A stretch of DNA of 64,000 bases from Eumeta japonica. Taxonomy: Eukaryota; Arthropoda; Insecta; Lepidoptera; Psychidae. The stretch covers positions 1-64,000 of the forward strand of contig BGZK01001561.1 of assembly GCA_005406025.1 (NCBI GenBank). Reading direction: 5' to 3'. Shown one piece after another: positions 1-10,877 of this stretch. How positions within the stretch are numbered: position 1 is the first letter of the stretch; each line of letters begins with the position of its first letter. The notes below the pieces were generated by a model. It had not been told where the DNA came from and did no database searches. It saw only the letters and a program-made list of their open reading frames with translations. The position numbers and the translations under genes were made by a program.

Positions 1-2949
1 TGATGTCTTTGACTGCAAAAGTTTGTGTTAGAGAGGTAATAAAGAATATGTAGGTTTCCCTGTAATGAGTGATCCCCATCAATTGTAAACTTTTACATCA
101 TTGGGGAACTCTCCTGGCATTATCAACGCTGACGGATTTCCATCCTTTTAAAATGCAAAATAACTATACTTGTCATTTAATGAGATACTTTTATTTTTGA
201 GAACAAAAGTTTTGTTACATTCTAAGTTTGTTCAAATGGGAACTCTAAATTTATTTCCGTGACCTTGCTTAGTTCATGTTATTTGTTACGAAGTATCACA
301 TCTATTCAATCTACTGGATATATATTTCGGTACGTAATTTGTTATAGAAGTCTGTGGATTATAATAATATAATTATAGATTTTGTGTAAAAATTCCCTTT
401 TATATACATAGTGTAATTTACCACTGCTTAATATTATGGTGAGATGAGATTGATGGATTTGACTTTACGACTTTACTTATGTAGTAATTAAAATCAAAAG
501 GGGTATTTAAGCTGAAATCTAGAGAGCATACATCTGTATGGTGTTCTGCAAAAACTCGTGCAAACTAAATTAGCGGACTACGGAGGTAAAAGCGCAACTT
601 CAATTTATCTAAACTGGTGAGCCTACGTGGAGCGATCGATGAATGTCAACGAAGTAAAAGAGGTTTACGAGGTCATTACCGAACTGTGCTTATTTGGTAT
701 ATTAGGCTCCTTTAAGCACTTCATCGTATCGACACTTAATGATGAGAAGTGTCGGACGCAAAGTCTATAAAATAATGCCAATATCGGGAGCTGTCCGAAC
801 GCATTCGAATTAGATCATAGTGGGTTCTAGTTTTGATCACGGCCGGATTGAGCGATGAGTTTTCAAGTCGAATTAGGTCAATAGCTCCGTTTGTCGGAGA
901 ACACGTCAAACCGTTTATGTTCTAAGGCTTTCGATTTGAAATAAAATGATTGTATACCCTCTGTATGTCTTATAAGGGAGTTGATTACAGCCTAACAGAA
1001 CAATAACAAGAACAAATATTGGAATTAAAGCCATCGTATGTAGATCCGATGCGCGATCACGTAAACATACCAGGAAAATATCAACGCCTGAAATTTCTGG
1101 CTAATCCTCGATTTTGGAATTATCATATTTTGAGAAACGCAATTTTATTGCTCTTACGTAATGTTCTAATTTGGCTAGAAGCTTCCTGTACACAAATAAT
1201 TGTAGCCAAACTTCAATCTTCGGAATCAAATAATAGGTTTCCGCCTATAAATATAAGAGTATACGACCAATAAGAGGGTAAACAAGCGGGATCGTTTATG
1301 GAAGCTCCGTAGGCCGATGGTGGGGCCGGCTCGTAATATTTAACGATGTACATTAGTTATTAGGCCGCGGCCGACGCCCGCCGACGACGGAACCATTCCG
1401 ACGACGAATATTGATGGCGCTTTAGCCCTGACGAGGTACTCTCAACGTCACGTCGGAACCGGATAATGAAAATATGAACTCGTAGATGAAGCCGACTGTT
1501 TGATATTTCTCTTAAAAATCGGTTCGTCAAAGCACTGAACTAAAGGAAAAAAGCGGTTTGTCAAAAATGTAAAAGAATCCAAATAAAAGGTCAATAATTA
1601 CGTATGTTAACTGCACGAAATGGATTGCAATCACTAAAATAAAGTCGTCTCGAAAAAATCAAAACAAGAGCATATATTGTAGACTCGAATTAATTTAAGT
1701 AATGTGTTTCGTAATAAAATTAAAGGGGAATCAATAAATTGATTCAAAATTAGTTTTTAAAATAGTAATACCAGTTTAATTTACTGAAACAAAGCCATAC
1801 ATCCTACCGTTAATGGGTGAAATTAAATAAACCATCGTTGGACTAAACTTGCTGATAAGGAGTGATTAGCCAAAGAAATATAAAAGGAGTTCCGTTGTTG
1901 CTTGTTTAACCGGTACGGTGGGAGGTTTTTCTTCATTCTACTTCTTCCATATACGTCATTACCACTTGCTCCAAGATCGTCATCGTATGATTTGGTTAAT
2001 AATCGTAATGATACAATAGATAAATAAAACGATCAAACAGCGTCAGAACTAAAATAGCCGGAAACTATTGATGATAAAGCGAATAATAGAAAAGACGCGG
2101 ATAATCAAAAAAGTTTATTATCGCGGTTAATCTAAAAAGCCGAAACTCCCATCATGAAGTTATAGTGAGAGAAATACATGACATTGTAAAATAAATAATC
2201 CTGTAGAGATTAGAAATAAGCAGGATAAATCGTAAGTGAGAATTGGTCGAAATGATGTCTAATCGCTTCAAAATCAATATGATGCATTTTTCGTCGACGT
2301 CATCTTCATCCAATCGATCTTCATACTCGTACATACTTTCCAAGGAAATAAGCCAGCTAAAAGGGCAAACGATCGGTCATCATTTGTGGATGGTAGAACG
2401 ATAATTTGACAGAAGGAACTTTTGGAAATTACCAAAACGTAAAATAAGGCGTAGTAGGTAGGGGCGCTAGAAGGGTATCTTTATTTGAAACAGTGTCCAT
2501 AAACATGGTTTGAAATTTAGACGACACTTGGTTCATGTAGATTCAAAGAATAGATGTTTTAATAGCTATGTACAATAAAAAAACAAAAAAAAAAATCATA
2601 ATTCAGTGTTTCTACTTTGTGTAATAACATACATTTGATTCCAAAAGTAAAGTGTATGAACTCAAAGTGTGATGGAGAAAAATGAATAGAATTTAAAAAT
2701 TTATATTTATCAAGATTTTTAAAACATCTTCGACAACCTTTCAGTTAGCCAATGTAATTGGAAAAAAAGATTTAATACCTAATAACCTAACAATAATGTA
2801 CATATGTAATAAGACTTTTACGTATAATAGTAAATGAATTTTCATAATAATTTCATAAATTTCATAATAATACGACTCGGTCTTGTTGCATTGTGTTTCC
2901 ACTACTAAAATAGTCGATTGCTTTAAATTACAAACCATTAATAGGCTCA

Positions 2950-3160
2950 GGGTAGCGATTAGCCGCGGTGACGTCACCCCCGAGGGGTCTGTCCACTCAC
3001 GTAATTATGTCGGATCGCATGTCGATATCCGGATCTCGCGTTCCGTTACGGCTAACGACCGCTCGTGTTACAAGCACAAATCAGACACTAATTGCGGGTA
3101 GAATTATCCGTCCGCTATTCCTAGGGCGGAATACGTCATCGATCCGATTTTGATTGAGAC
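2950..3160. other. GC-rich patch with a CRE-like site
   Basis: About 200 bases of markedly higher GC than the surroundings, containing the palindrome TGACGTCA near 2968-2977. Two frames are open here on the + strand but neither resembles a known protein, and no exon with consistent splice sites is visible. It could be an intronic enhancer or a fragment of an old mobile element. Confidence 0.25.
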
Positions 3161-3849
3161 ATATTACGGCTACGTTTTGAAACTTGACCAGATGTCTTCA
3201 AATTACATTTGTAACTGTCTAATGAAATTATTTTACCCAATATTGAGACTTACTTTCATTTCCTGCTATTTATTTTTTGAATAAAGATTGGTCAATCACG
3301 AATCAGCACCACATTGAGCTCCTCATTGCTGACCATGTACTTTTAAACATTTTTTGCTATTGCAAACATAAAATTAATATCGTATTCTAAGTTTTTGATA
3401 TCATTCATATTAAATATAAAATTTATACTTGAATAATTAAAAATCAGATACAACATTTTTAAAATTGGTTATTTTTCGTTGTGTTTTATTTTGACTTCTT
3501 TAGGCAAGCTACAATAATGTAAAACAATAAAGGAATACAACGTTCTATATACAATTACTGAAATTTTAATTTCAGTTAATTCAAAATAATTAACTTCATT
3601 TTAATATTTAGTTTTCGTACCTAATTAAATTAATATTAACCTGTAACATTAAATGAACTCGAAAATTCATTATTTAACAATTTGATAACATATGCATATG
3701 CACTACATTCTACTACAACTAATTTGTTGACTCTGCTAGCATCGATTTCGCTTATGTAATCCGAATGTATTTTGTTTCACTAGAATTCTTAACCATACAC
3801 TGGCACACTTCTTCGATAAGTGCAAACATTTTTTTGACAAATTCTTTAA

Positions 3850-5480
3850 AATTTTTTTTGAATTTGTTTAAACGACAACAAGTTGTTCTCGAGAATAGGG
3901 GAGAAAGAAAATTACAGACCTATAACTGTTCTAAATATTCTATCCAAAGTGTTTGAGGGATAATTGAGGACAAATGTCGTTAGTGTATAATTTCCATTTA
4001 GCCTCGATTACATAGAATTATTATTCCCAAACAACACGGTCTCGTTCAAAAGAAATCTATTAACACTAATTTATTTATTTATTCAACACACACATGCGAG
4101 GCTTTAGATAATAACTCTCAAACTGATAGTATATATCGGCGTTAAGCTGTAATTGTCCTCTAGATCCGTGATAAAAATGAAAATTCGTTTGTAATATAAA
4201 CACTTTGTTAAGGAAATTAATCTCAAGCGATTGTGATCAGAAAAATACCACGGCAAACAACTTCGTTATTCCTCTAATTTATTCACCAGTAGCAAGACTT
4301 ATTTTGCTTTTATAATAAATATACTTTTCATTTAAACATTGTGCGTACAAAATAATGTAGAAAAAAATTAAATAATATTGCAACTCGTATAAAATTTAAA
4401 TCTGTCATAATTACTTTAATAAATTACAAATTGTATTGTATTGTATTAGTGTGGGAATGACATGAAGCTTACATAACAAAATTATTGGTTTCGGTAACAA
4501 ATTATACACGTTTAATTTAATTTTACATAATAAATTGATGTAAATAATAAAGTTTCTTCAAGATCCATCTGAAACTAATTATAGAATGTATGTCATGAAT
4601 TAGTAATCCGTGTTTAAACTGATTTATAATAAAAGGTTGCTTAGAAATATTTCGATTCTTTAACTAGTTATAAAGTCCCGGTCTTCCTCGAGGTTCCACT
4701 TTGGGGCCACTGCTGTTCATATTTTATATAAACGATATTGACACTTAATTTAAAAAAACTACTCTAATCTTCTTCTGTACGCTGTTTATCACATTAGCAC
4801 GAGAAATAACGATTGTGTTCTGATTCAGCAAGTTTCAAAGAGAATTTCTGATTACTGTGCGTGCAATGCACTGCTACTACCAAAAGCAAATTTATAACTT
4901 TTTCGAAAATAAAACATGTTTATTAATTCTCGTACGCAGTGAGCGATACCCACCTAGATAAAGAAACATCTAGCAAGGATTTTGATTTCATTAACAAACA
5001 TATCGTAAATGAAGAATTCAGTATTTACGGTTTACTTATGAAACCTTGTGTTGATTTCATTTGAACATCAACATATTTACAGGTGTCTAAAGCTCTCATT
5101 TGATCTCAACTTGAGTATGCTGTTACAATTTGGAACCCATACTATCACACTATATTATAAATACATTAAAAAAAAATAGTTTAAAAATGAGGTTATTAAG
5201 AGCAATGCACTACAGTTGTTATTTTAATACTTTCATACACATGTCTATCAGAGAAACGTACTTCATTGGACGTAAGTTGCAGACGTCTACAACGTAAGGC
5301 TAAGATGTTGTATGATTTATGTCACAACGAATATGATACGAATATGAACGGTTTTAAATGGAATGTTGTGATAACGTGTTCTTTGCATTCAATAAATCTT
5401 TCATCGTATTGCTTCTGTGTGACATATAATTATCAAATTATTTATTTCGTACGCTTGTGTGTCTTCAATGCATCGACATT
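3850..5480 (+). mobile_element. Decayed non-LTR retrotransposon (reverse-transcriptase fragments)
   Basis: Scattered pieces of a LINE reverse transcriptase can be read on the + strand through many stops and frameshifts: a NYRPIT-like stretch followed by LSKVFE-like residues near 3915-3960, a GSTLGPLLFIFYINDID block at about 4690-4740 (the conserved GP-L-F-YIND motif), and a QLEYAVTIWNPYY block at about 5108-5150 from the region after the RT. The order matches jockey/CR1-type LINEs. The element is dead. A sequence related to 4090-4140 recurs at 35135-35175. Confidence 0.7.
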
Positions 5481-6251
5481 TATTCACGTTGTTGTATTTT
5501 AATGTCACTTGTCGTTCTAGCATCTAAATTTATGAGTAATAACTACTGCTCGAAGGACACTTTTCCTATGCATAGCTTTAAATCACTATAATGTGAGCTT
5601 CTAAAAAATTACACCGTATCGTATCGAAGTTTGATAATATTACGTCGGGACACGCGATCGCTCGCTTCCATGCCCGGAGTATTATTTTCGTGGTCTTGTA
5701 TCAATAACATCGATAGTTAGAGCATGAATGATTTATGGCGTATTAGATTATGCCTGCGATTTTCCACGTGTGGATTACAAAGTTAAATGAACGTATTTCT
5801 AGTTTTAACTTTAATTATAGGCTATAAAATTATCAAGAAACTCCACCGTTTTCAAAAATGTGGCTTTTGGTTGACGCTATAATGAACAAAAAGACAGACC
5901 TATAAAATTTCAAAAACCTAATGTTTTGGGCCCAAACGTGGCCTCTAAATAGTAGATCCTAATCACTTTTCTCAAAAATATTGCTAACGCACAAATCGAG
6001 CCGAGGACAAAATATGGCTAGACCGAATAAAGTATGCTACATGCTTTTAGGTATTAGAAAATACAGGCGCACAGTATTTACTTCCAATCGGAGGTTCGCT
6101 TGTGAAGCGTAAAGCGTTTTGGGCAAACAGACAGACAAATTTTCCTGAATTGGCGCGACTGATCTATGGAAATTTACTCATTTCATTTCACAGTTGTCTT
6201 TCCAATTACAACATCCTGTGTAAATAGTTACGAGAACTATTGCTGTTGCAG

Positions 6252-6446
6252 GAGAACACCAATTCGGTGCGTTTGTTAAACGCAGCTCTAGTGAACGGGT
6301 ACTCGATAGTGACGTACCAGAGGTCCCTGCGAGCCGCCGACGAGCTGGACCTGCCCATTTGGACCAACGCCAGCCAACCTATAATCTGGGCCATCGGACC
6401 TCTCAACTCGCGCAACCAAGTGTCATATCATTCGCATTTCACTAAG
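6252..6446 (+). CDS. Skeletor: Skeletor-like protein, DOMON-domain exon (first exon in window)
   Basis: A 195-bp exon (65 codons, phase 0 at both ends) bounded by TTGCAG before 6252 and AAG|GTAATT after 6446. It encodes the second half of a DOMON domain: residues such as SIVTYQRSL, ADELDLPI and QPIIWAIGP are typical. The neighbouring exons continue in the same frame into the rest of a Skeletor/Knickkopf-type protein. In Drosophila, Skeletor was described as a spindle-matrix protein, while the related Knickkopf acts extracellularly in cuticle organisation; the extracellular-type domains seen here fit a secreted or surface role at least as well. The gene's start is outside the window. I favour Skeletor over Knickkopf because of the very long disordered C-terminal exon. 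Confidence 0.85.
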
Positions 6447-6947
6447 GTAATTGACATAATAGTAAAACCTAAGCTATATATATATATATAATTTGTATAA
6501 TTTGAAATACGTGTAGCCTTTAAACAATATTTTCTTAATGATTGTGATTTAACGTTATTTTATGAAAGAATTTTTAAACGACTTCAAATAAGGAGGAGCT
6601 TTTTTCTTGAAGCCGACAAAAAATCTTTGGCTCGGCTATATTTTTTAATCAAATAGATAGTCTGTGTTAAAGTAAAAGTCAATAAAATTTTTAATCATTT
6701 GTATAAAAAAAAAAACGCTATACAAAATTTATAAAGACAAATCAAGATTACCATACAATAATAAAATTATTATAAAAATTGTTACTGTAAGGTAATTTTA
6801 CAAGTATAATAATACCAATTATTATGCATAATTATATAACAATCTGTCACTATCGACAAGAACTTTTGTAAGGAATAGCTTATAAAAAATGTGGTACAAT
6901 AGAATTCCGGCTTAAATAATCGATAAATGTGTATTTGGTGTCGGCAG

Positions 6948-7046
6948 GGTGACAAGTTTATCGAATTCGCTCGTCCTCCGCTGTGGAACTGTCCCATGCC
7001 CGAGACCGAAGAGGAGCATCAGCAGCACCACAGGGATCCACAGCCG
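6948..7046 (+). CDS. Skeletor: Skeletor-like protein, exon after DOMON
   Basis: A 99-bp exon (33 codons, phase 0/0), acceptor TCGGCAG before 6948 and donor CCG|GTAAAA. It encodes the DOMON end (GDKFIEFARPPLWNCPMPE) followed by a short acidic and His/Gln-rich linker. Frame agrees with both neighbouring exons. Confidence 0.85.
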
Positions 7047-8347
7047 GTAAAATAGATAGTTGTCCTCTTATTGTTTAAGTAGTGTCAGAATTTTGCCACC
7101 CCACCCTACCATAATATTTCTATTTTAGATCTAGAGGCTTGGATCTAAATCTTCCCACTAGCCCAATGAGAATTACGAGCGGTTAACCACTTGTTAGCTG
7201 TAGTTTGTCATCAGTTTAACGTGATGTTTGAAATACGTAGCTAGTGATTTTTTAAGTAACAAAATTAATCGTTCAATGCGACCACGTTCATAGTCAAATT
7301 CGTTACATTCAGATTTGAAGGCAATTAGTGCATTGATGGCTCGGTCACCGCCGCCGTCATTTACTACAATTATGTTTTTAATTTATAAAATAATTAGAGC
7401 AAATGTTGTTGAAGAGCACGTAAAATCTTCGGGCATACACATTACTACTGCACAGACTACAACGACTTTTACAGGTCCCAATTCTAAGTTTAGGTCCAAA
7501 TTTGGACTAGACCGGCTTTCGGTATTAGAATGTTCAATGAACGGAACAAGTGCACTGAACGTATAGTGTTTACGATTCGATGGAATATACAAAACCACTG
7601 GTGGAAAAGCATATGTGTCTTAAACACGAAAGACCGGTAAATTAAAATTTCAATAATTTTATTTTAATCACTCAAACGCTTAATTTTGGAGATGTGTGCT
7701 AAAAAAAGATGTATAAAAAATGAGAGATTAATGTCTGGTAAGCACGAAAATTGTAATTTATATATATGTGCCAATTTAAAAATTTTGATATGATTCCACT
7801 ATTTGACTGAAATTTTTTACAAACGACTGAGCAAAAGCGATAGTGAAAGGGTGAAACAATCGGGATTTACATTTGAAAAGAATATTTTTGTTTTATTTAA
7901 AATATCAAAAGTAATTTTATAGTTTTCGAATCTTTTCTTTAAAAATTAAAATTCAACCTTATCATCAAGTTTAGTTATACATGTGTAGTTAAATTTTTTT
8001 TAATCACAAAGCTTTAAAATTCTGATCTTGAAGGTGAGAAGAGTAATTTTCAAGGATTTTCAAAGTTAACTGAACTGTTAGAGAAATTAATAATTTCAGG
8101 TGCTACATATTCTAATTTGAGGCTCTGTGTAATTTTCTTTAACAATTGATATAGAACGTTGTGACTAGTAGACATCCATGAAAACTATTCTATACACCCA
8201 TCCCGTGTTGCCTTACACGGTACGAAACATTAAAATCGGTGCTTAATTTTAACCATTCCTCAGTAACAAAACTAACACATACTTAGCACTTCAACGACCA
8301 TATACGTCTTAAAGTGAATCGAAGTTCACCATTGTATATTTACTCAG
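7047..8347 (+). other. Skeletor-like gene intron (1.3 kb)
   Basis: Flanking exons are phase 0 on both sides. The open frames at 7315-7566 (+) and 7383-7598 (-) overlap each other and show no domain. Nothing else recognised. Confidence 0.6.
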
Positions 8348-8507
8348 ACGGCGGTTATCAAGCCGAACCCAGTGCCCACTCCCAAGCCCGTGCCGAGGGT
8401 CGAGCCGTGGGACATCCCCGCCATACAGTGCGACGAGCCCGAAGACGGAGTGTTCTACGCGCAAATGGGTCCCACCGGAGGCAAACAAGGCTACTCGGCC
8501 ATCACAG
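8348..8507 (+). CDS. Skeletor: Skeletor-like protein, linker exon before cupredoxin-like domain
   Basis: A 160-bp exon entering in phase 0 after TTTACTCAG and leaving in phase 1 (ACA G|GTCTGT). It encodes a Pro/Val-rich linker (KPNPVPTPKPVPRVEPWD) and then the start of the next globular part (IPAIQCDEPEDGVFYAQMGP, TGGKQGYSAIT). The split glycine codon is completed by the next exon at 9336, confirming the frame. The frame of the long open stretch starting at 8314 is a shadow. Confidence 0.82.
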
Positions 8508-9335
8508 GTCTGTGAACTTACGACGATTTACGACGTATTGTATAAAGATGTGACTTGGAAGTTTGCTGTCCGAGTTTGGTTCGGAGTGTATTCAGTTTAC
8601 AAATATGCTTACTAATTTATGTTCGCAATTCGTATGCGTAGACACACCTAAAATAAATATCAATCTGTTTTGAGTTTCCTTTTTAATCCCGATCTCGATC
8701 CTAGATCTCGTTTCGCTTTCGGTTCCAGTCGTGGTCTTGTTATGAGCATCGACCCGGTTTTGTTTGCTTCGTTATGAACCCGGTTCGGAGGCACACTTGT
8801 TGCCGGTTCCATCCCCGTCCTGATGCCACTTTCAGTTTTGTCTTGGACAAAATTAAAACATTACAATTTCTTTTAATACTACTTTTCGATGGCATTTAAA
8901 ATAGAATTATGGTATACATGTGTGATTACCATAACACATTATTAACGTGTCTAATTTATATAAAACATGAAGGATGAAGCGGATGTAAAAAGCTATTCCG
9001 GAAGAAGTAGGCCGCGTGGCGCGCGTCTTACTTCACACACAAATCGTCTTTTTGTCAAATTTAAACGTGATCGGACTTCCGGCTTAAATTTACAGAGGAC
9101 GTAAAGAAACGAACTTTCCTTCGCAATTGTATATTAGATACGTTACCAATGACAGTTAGACACCGTAAAACTTCCTATAAGGAACATATTTTTATTTTAT
9201 AAATTTTACCCGTTTATTATCTGATATTACCATTCTGTTTTGATTAATTTTATAATTAACCGGGTCTCATTAATACAGAGATGTTTTGATTTTTCTGAAA
9301 ATCGGAGGTTAACTTATTTATTTTTTGCTACTCAG
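8508..9335 (+). other. Skeletor-like gene intron with repeat copy
   Basis: Phase 1 intron of 0.8 kb. It carries a fragment of the dispersed GATTCCG-like family at about 8680-8840 (see that entry). Confidence 0.6.
8680..8840 (+). repeat. Dispersed GATTCCG-type repeat, fragment
   Basis: Degenerate runs of the form GATCTCGATCC, GATCTCGTTTCG and GGTTCCAGTC in + orientation, lying in a Skeletor intron. The fragment lacks the distal part seen in the long copies. Confidence 0.55.
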
Positions 9336-9529
9336 GACACGTGGGATGGGGTATCTCATGGTACATCAACGGTCTACTGATTCCTGAAATCAATGTGGTG
9401 CGCGGTCGTAGATACACTTTTGTAGTTGAAGGAGGCTCCAACCCTGACGTACCGGCTCGTTACCATCCTTTCTATATCACTAATGATCCAGTGGGAGGAT
9501 ACCTTCACAAGACTGATACAGAAAAACAG
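9336..9529 (+). CDS. Skeletor: Skeletor-like protein, cupredoxin-like domain, first half
   Basis: A 194-bp exon, acceptor GCTACTCAG, phase 1 in and phase 0 out (CAG|GTAAAA). It encodes HVGWGISWYINGLLIPEI, then RGRRYTFVVEGG and RYHPFYITNDPVGGYL. The His in the RYHPFY segment is placed like the first copper ligand of plastocyanin-type folds, which are known from the related Knickkopf family. This is among the best-conserved parts of the protein. Confidence 0.88.
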
Positions 9530-10312
9530 GTAAAATTCTATTGTTGATATGTTTTTTGAATATTCTAAAACCTAATCTTCGAGGGTCTTTATTACCTGAA
9601 AATAAAAGTAAGCTGAGCTGAAACAGTTTAGAACTTATAATATAAGAAGTTTGTATAAAAGGGAAAGTTTTTATTTTCTTAGGAACCTGTAAATGTCCGA
9701 TACTTTTGTTTATCTTGTAATGTGTTTCTTAATTATTTTTAGGTTGATAATATTCAAATTATTTTTTAATTGTTGTCTTGTAAACTTGGAAAATAAGTGG
9801 CAATAAATTTTCCAGAAATTTTTGAGAATAAGTTTAATATAAATTAAACTAAAAATAAAACAGGTGCACGTGTACATTCTTGTACCGAGTTTTTTAAATG
9901 AAGGAATATAAAATGTTCTAGGTTTTTTTCTATTGTTGTATGTTTCGTGTCATTAAATAAAATCTGAAATTGTCTTACAATGAGCAAATACGGACAACGA
10001 TAGAGCTAAGTCTTGTGTTGCGATATACAAGTACATGGATATACGGACACCGAAGTCTCACAATAAGTGTTTCAATTTAACCTCTTGGATATGAAACTAA
10101 GTTTTAGTTGACGTCGTAAGTCGGTAATGTTGGAATGGAAACGGAATATCAAGTTTATTGCACGTTTACGAATACAATTTTACACATTTTGTTTAATGAT
10201 TGCATTTTAATATCAGACGTACTAAATTCGTCTGGAGAAATTTATAAACATCGAATATATTTAATACTGTTGGAAAACCACATTATTTTAAAACATACTG
10301 TGTGCTTTGTAG
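9530..10312 (+). other. Skeletor-like gene intron (0.8 kb)
   Basis: Phase 0 intron, AT-rich. I see nothing in it besides short chance open frames. Confidence 0.6.
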
Positions 10313-10540
10313 GGTGTTGAGATCTACGCTGGAGTGCGTCGCACTCGCAGCGGTGAGCTTATCCCAACGGGGGTAGGTAGATTGTGCAATTGGATCCATG
10401 ACTCTAACGAACCTGAAGCCGATGACTATCCTTCGTTCGGCGCCTTCCAACGTTCTCTTACCCTCGTCTGTGAGGAAGGCAATCCTGGCGTTATCACATG
10501 GACTCCAGACAAGAAAACCCCAGACACCGTATATTATCAG
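10313..10540 (+). CDS. Skeletor: Skeletor-like protein, cupredoxin-like domain, middle
   Basis: A 228-bp exon (76 codons, phase 0/0), acceptor CTTTGTAG and donor CAG|GTTACG. It encodes EIYAGVRRTRSGELIPTGVG, a CNW segment, an acidic turn and then the FGAFQRSLTLVCEEG and GVITWTPDKKTPDTVYYQ segments. The last residues run straight into CFTHRYLGW in the next exon, which is the Cys/His part of the putative cupredoxin site. Confidence 0.88.
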
Positions 10541-10877
10541 GTTACGAATCTGTTATTTAGAGGTTTAAGGCCTTCTTTCTTAATCTATATTCATACATAT
10601 CTACTAAGCTTGTCTTTTATTTATTCTAACACTACAAAACACTTAATTTGAATGATCGTACTATGAGTATCGATACTGGCACTTTCCTTATTATTTTATT
10701 GTGTATATAATACTATTTTATCTGTTTTCTGTTTCAGCTTATCAAGACTTCATTATATGCTCTAAGGTTCACTAATAAAAACATTTTTCACAGCTTGGGT
10801 TTGATTGTATATACATTAGCGATAGGTTAAATGTAATATATTTTAACAAAGTACTTTATTGAGATGATCTGTTACAG
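10541..10877 (+). other. Skeletor-like gene intron (0.3 kb)
   Basis: Phase 0 intron with no recognisable feature. Confidence 0.6.

Larger units (their letters stand above)
1..6251 (+). other. Skeletor-like gene: upstream intron sequence
   Basis: The first exon in the window opens at 6252 inside a DOMON domain, so the signal peptide, DM13-type domains and the start of DOMON must lie left of the window and this stretch is intron. I found no exon in it. It holds a decayed reverse-transcriptase relic (about 3850-5480), a GC-rich patch at 2950-3160, and otherwise AT-rich sequence. Short open frames (for example 1019-1273 and 5266-5502) show no recognisable domain. Confidence 0.6.

Noticed and set aside
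1019..1273. 84-codon open frame as a Skeletor exon or small gene
   Set aside because: No domain resemblance and no supported splice sites; AT-rich composition typical of chance frames.
8314..8553. An open frame beginning at an ATG and rich in Arg/Ala
   Set aside because: It overlaps the Skeletor exon 8348-8507 in another frame; the +1-compatible frame with the Pro/Val linker joins both neighbours.
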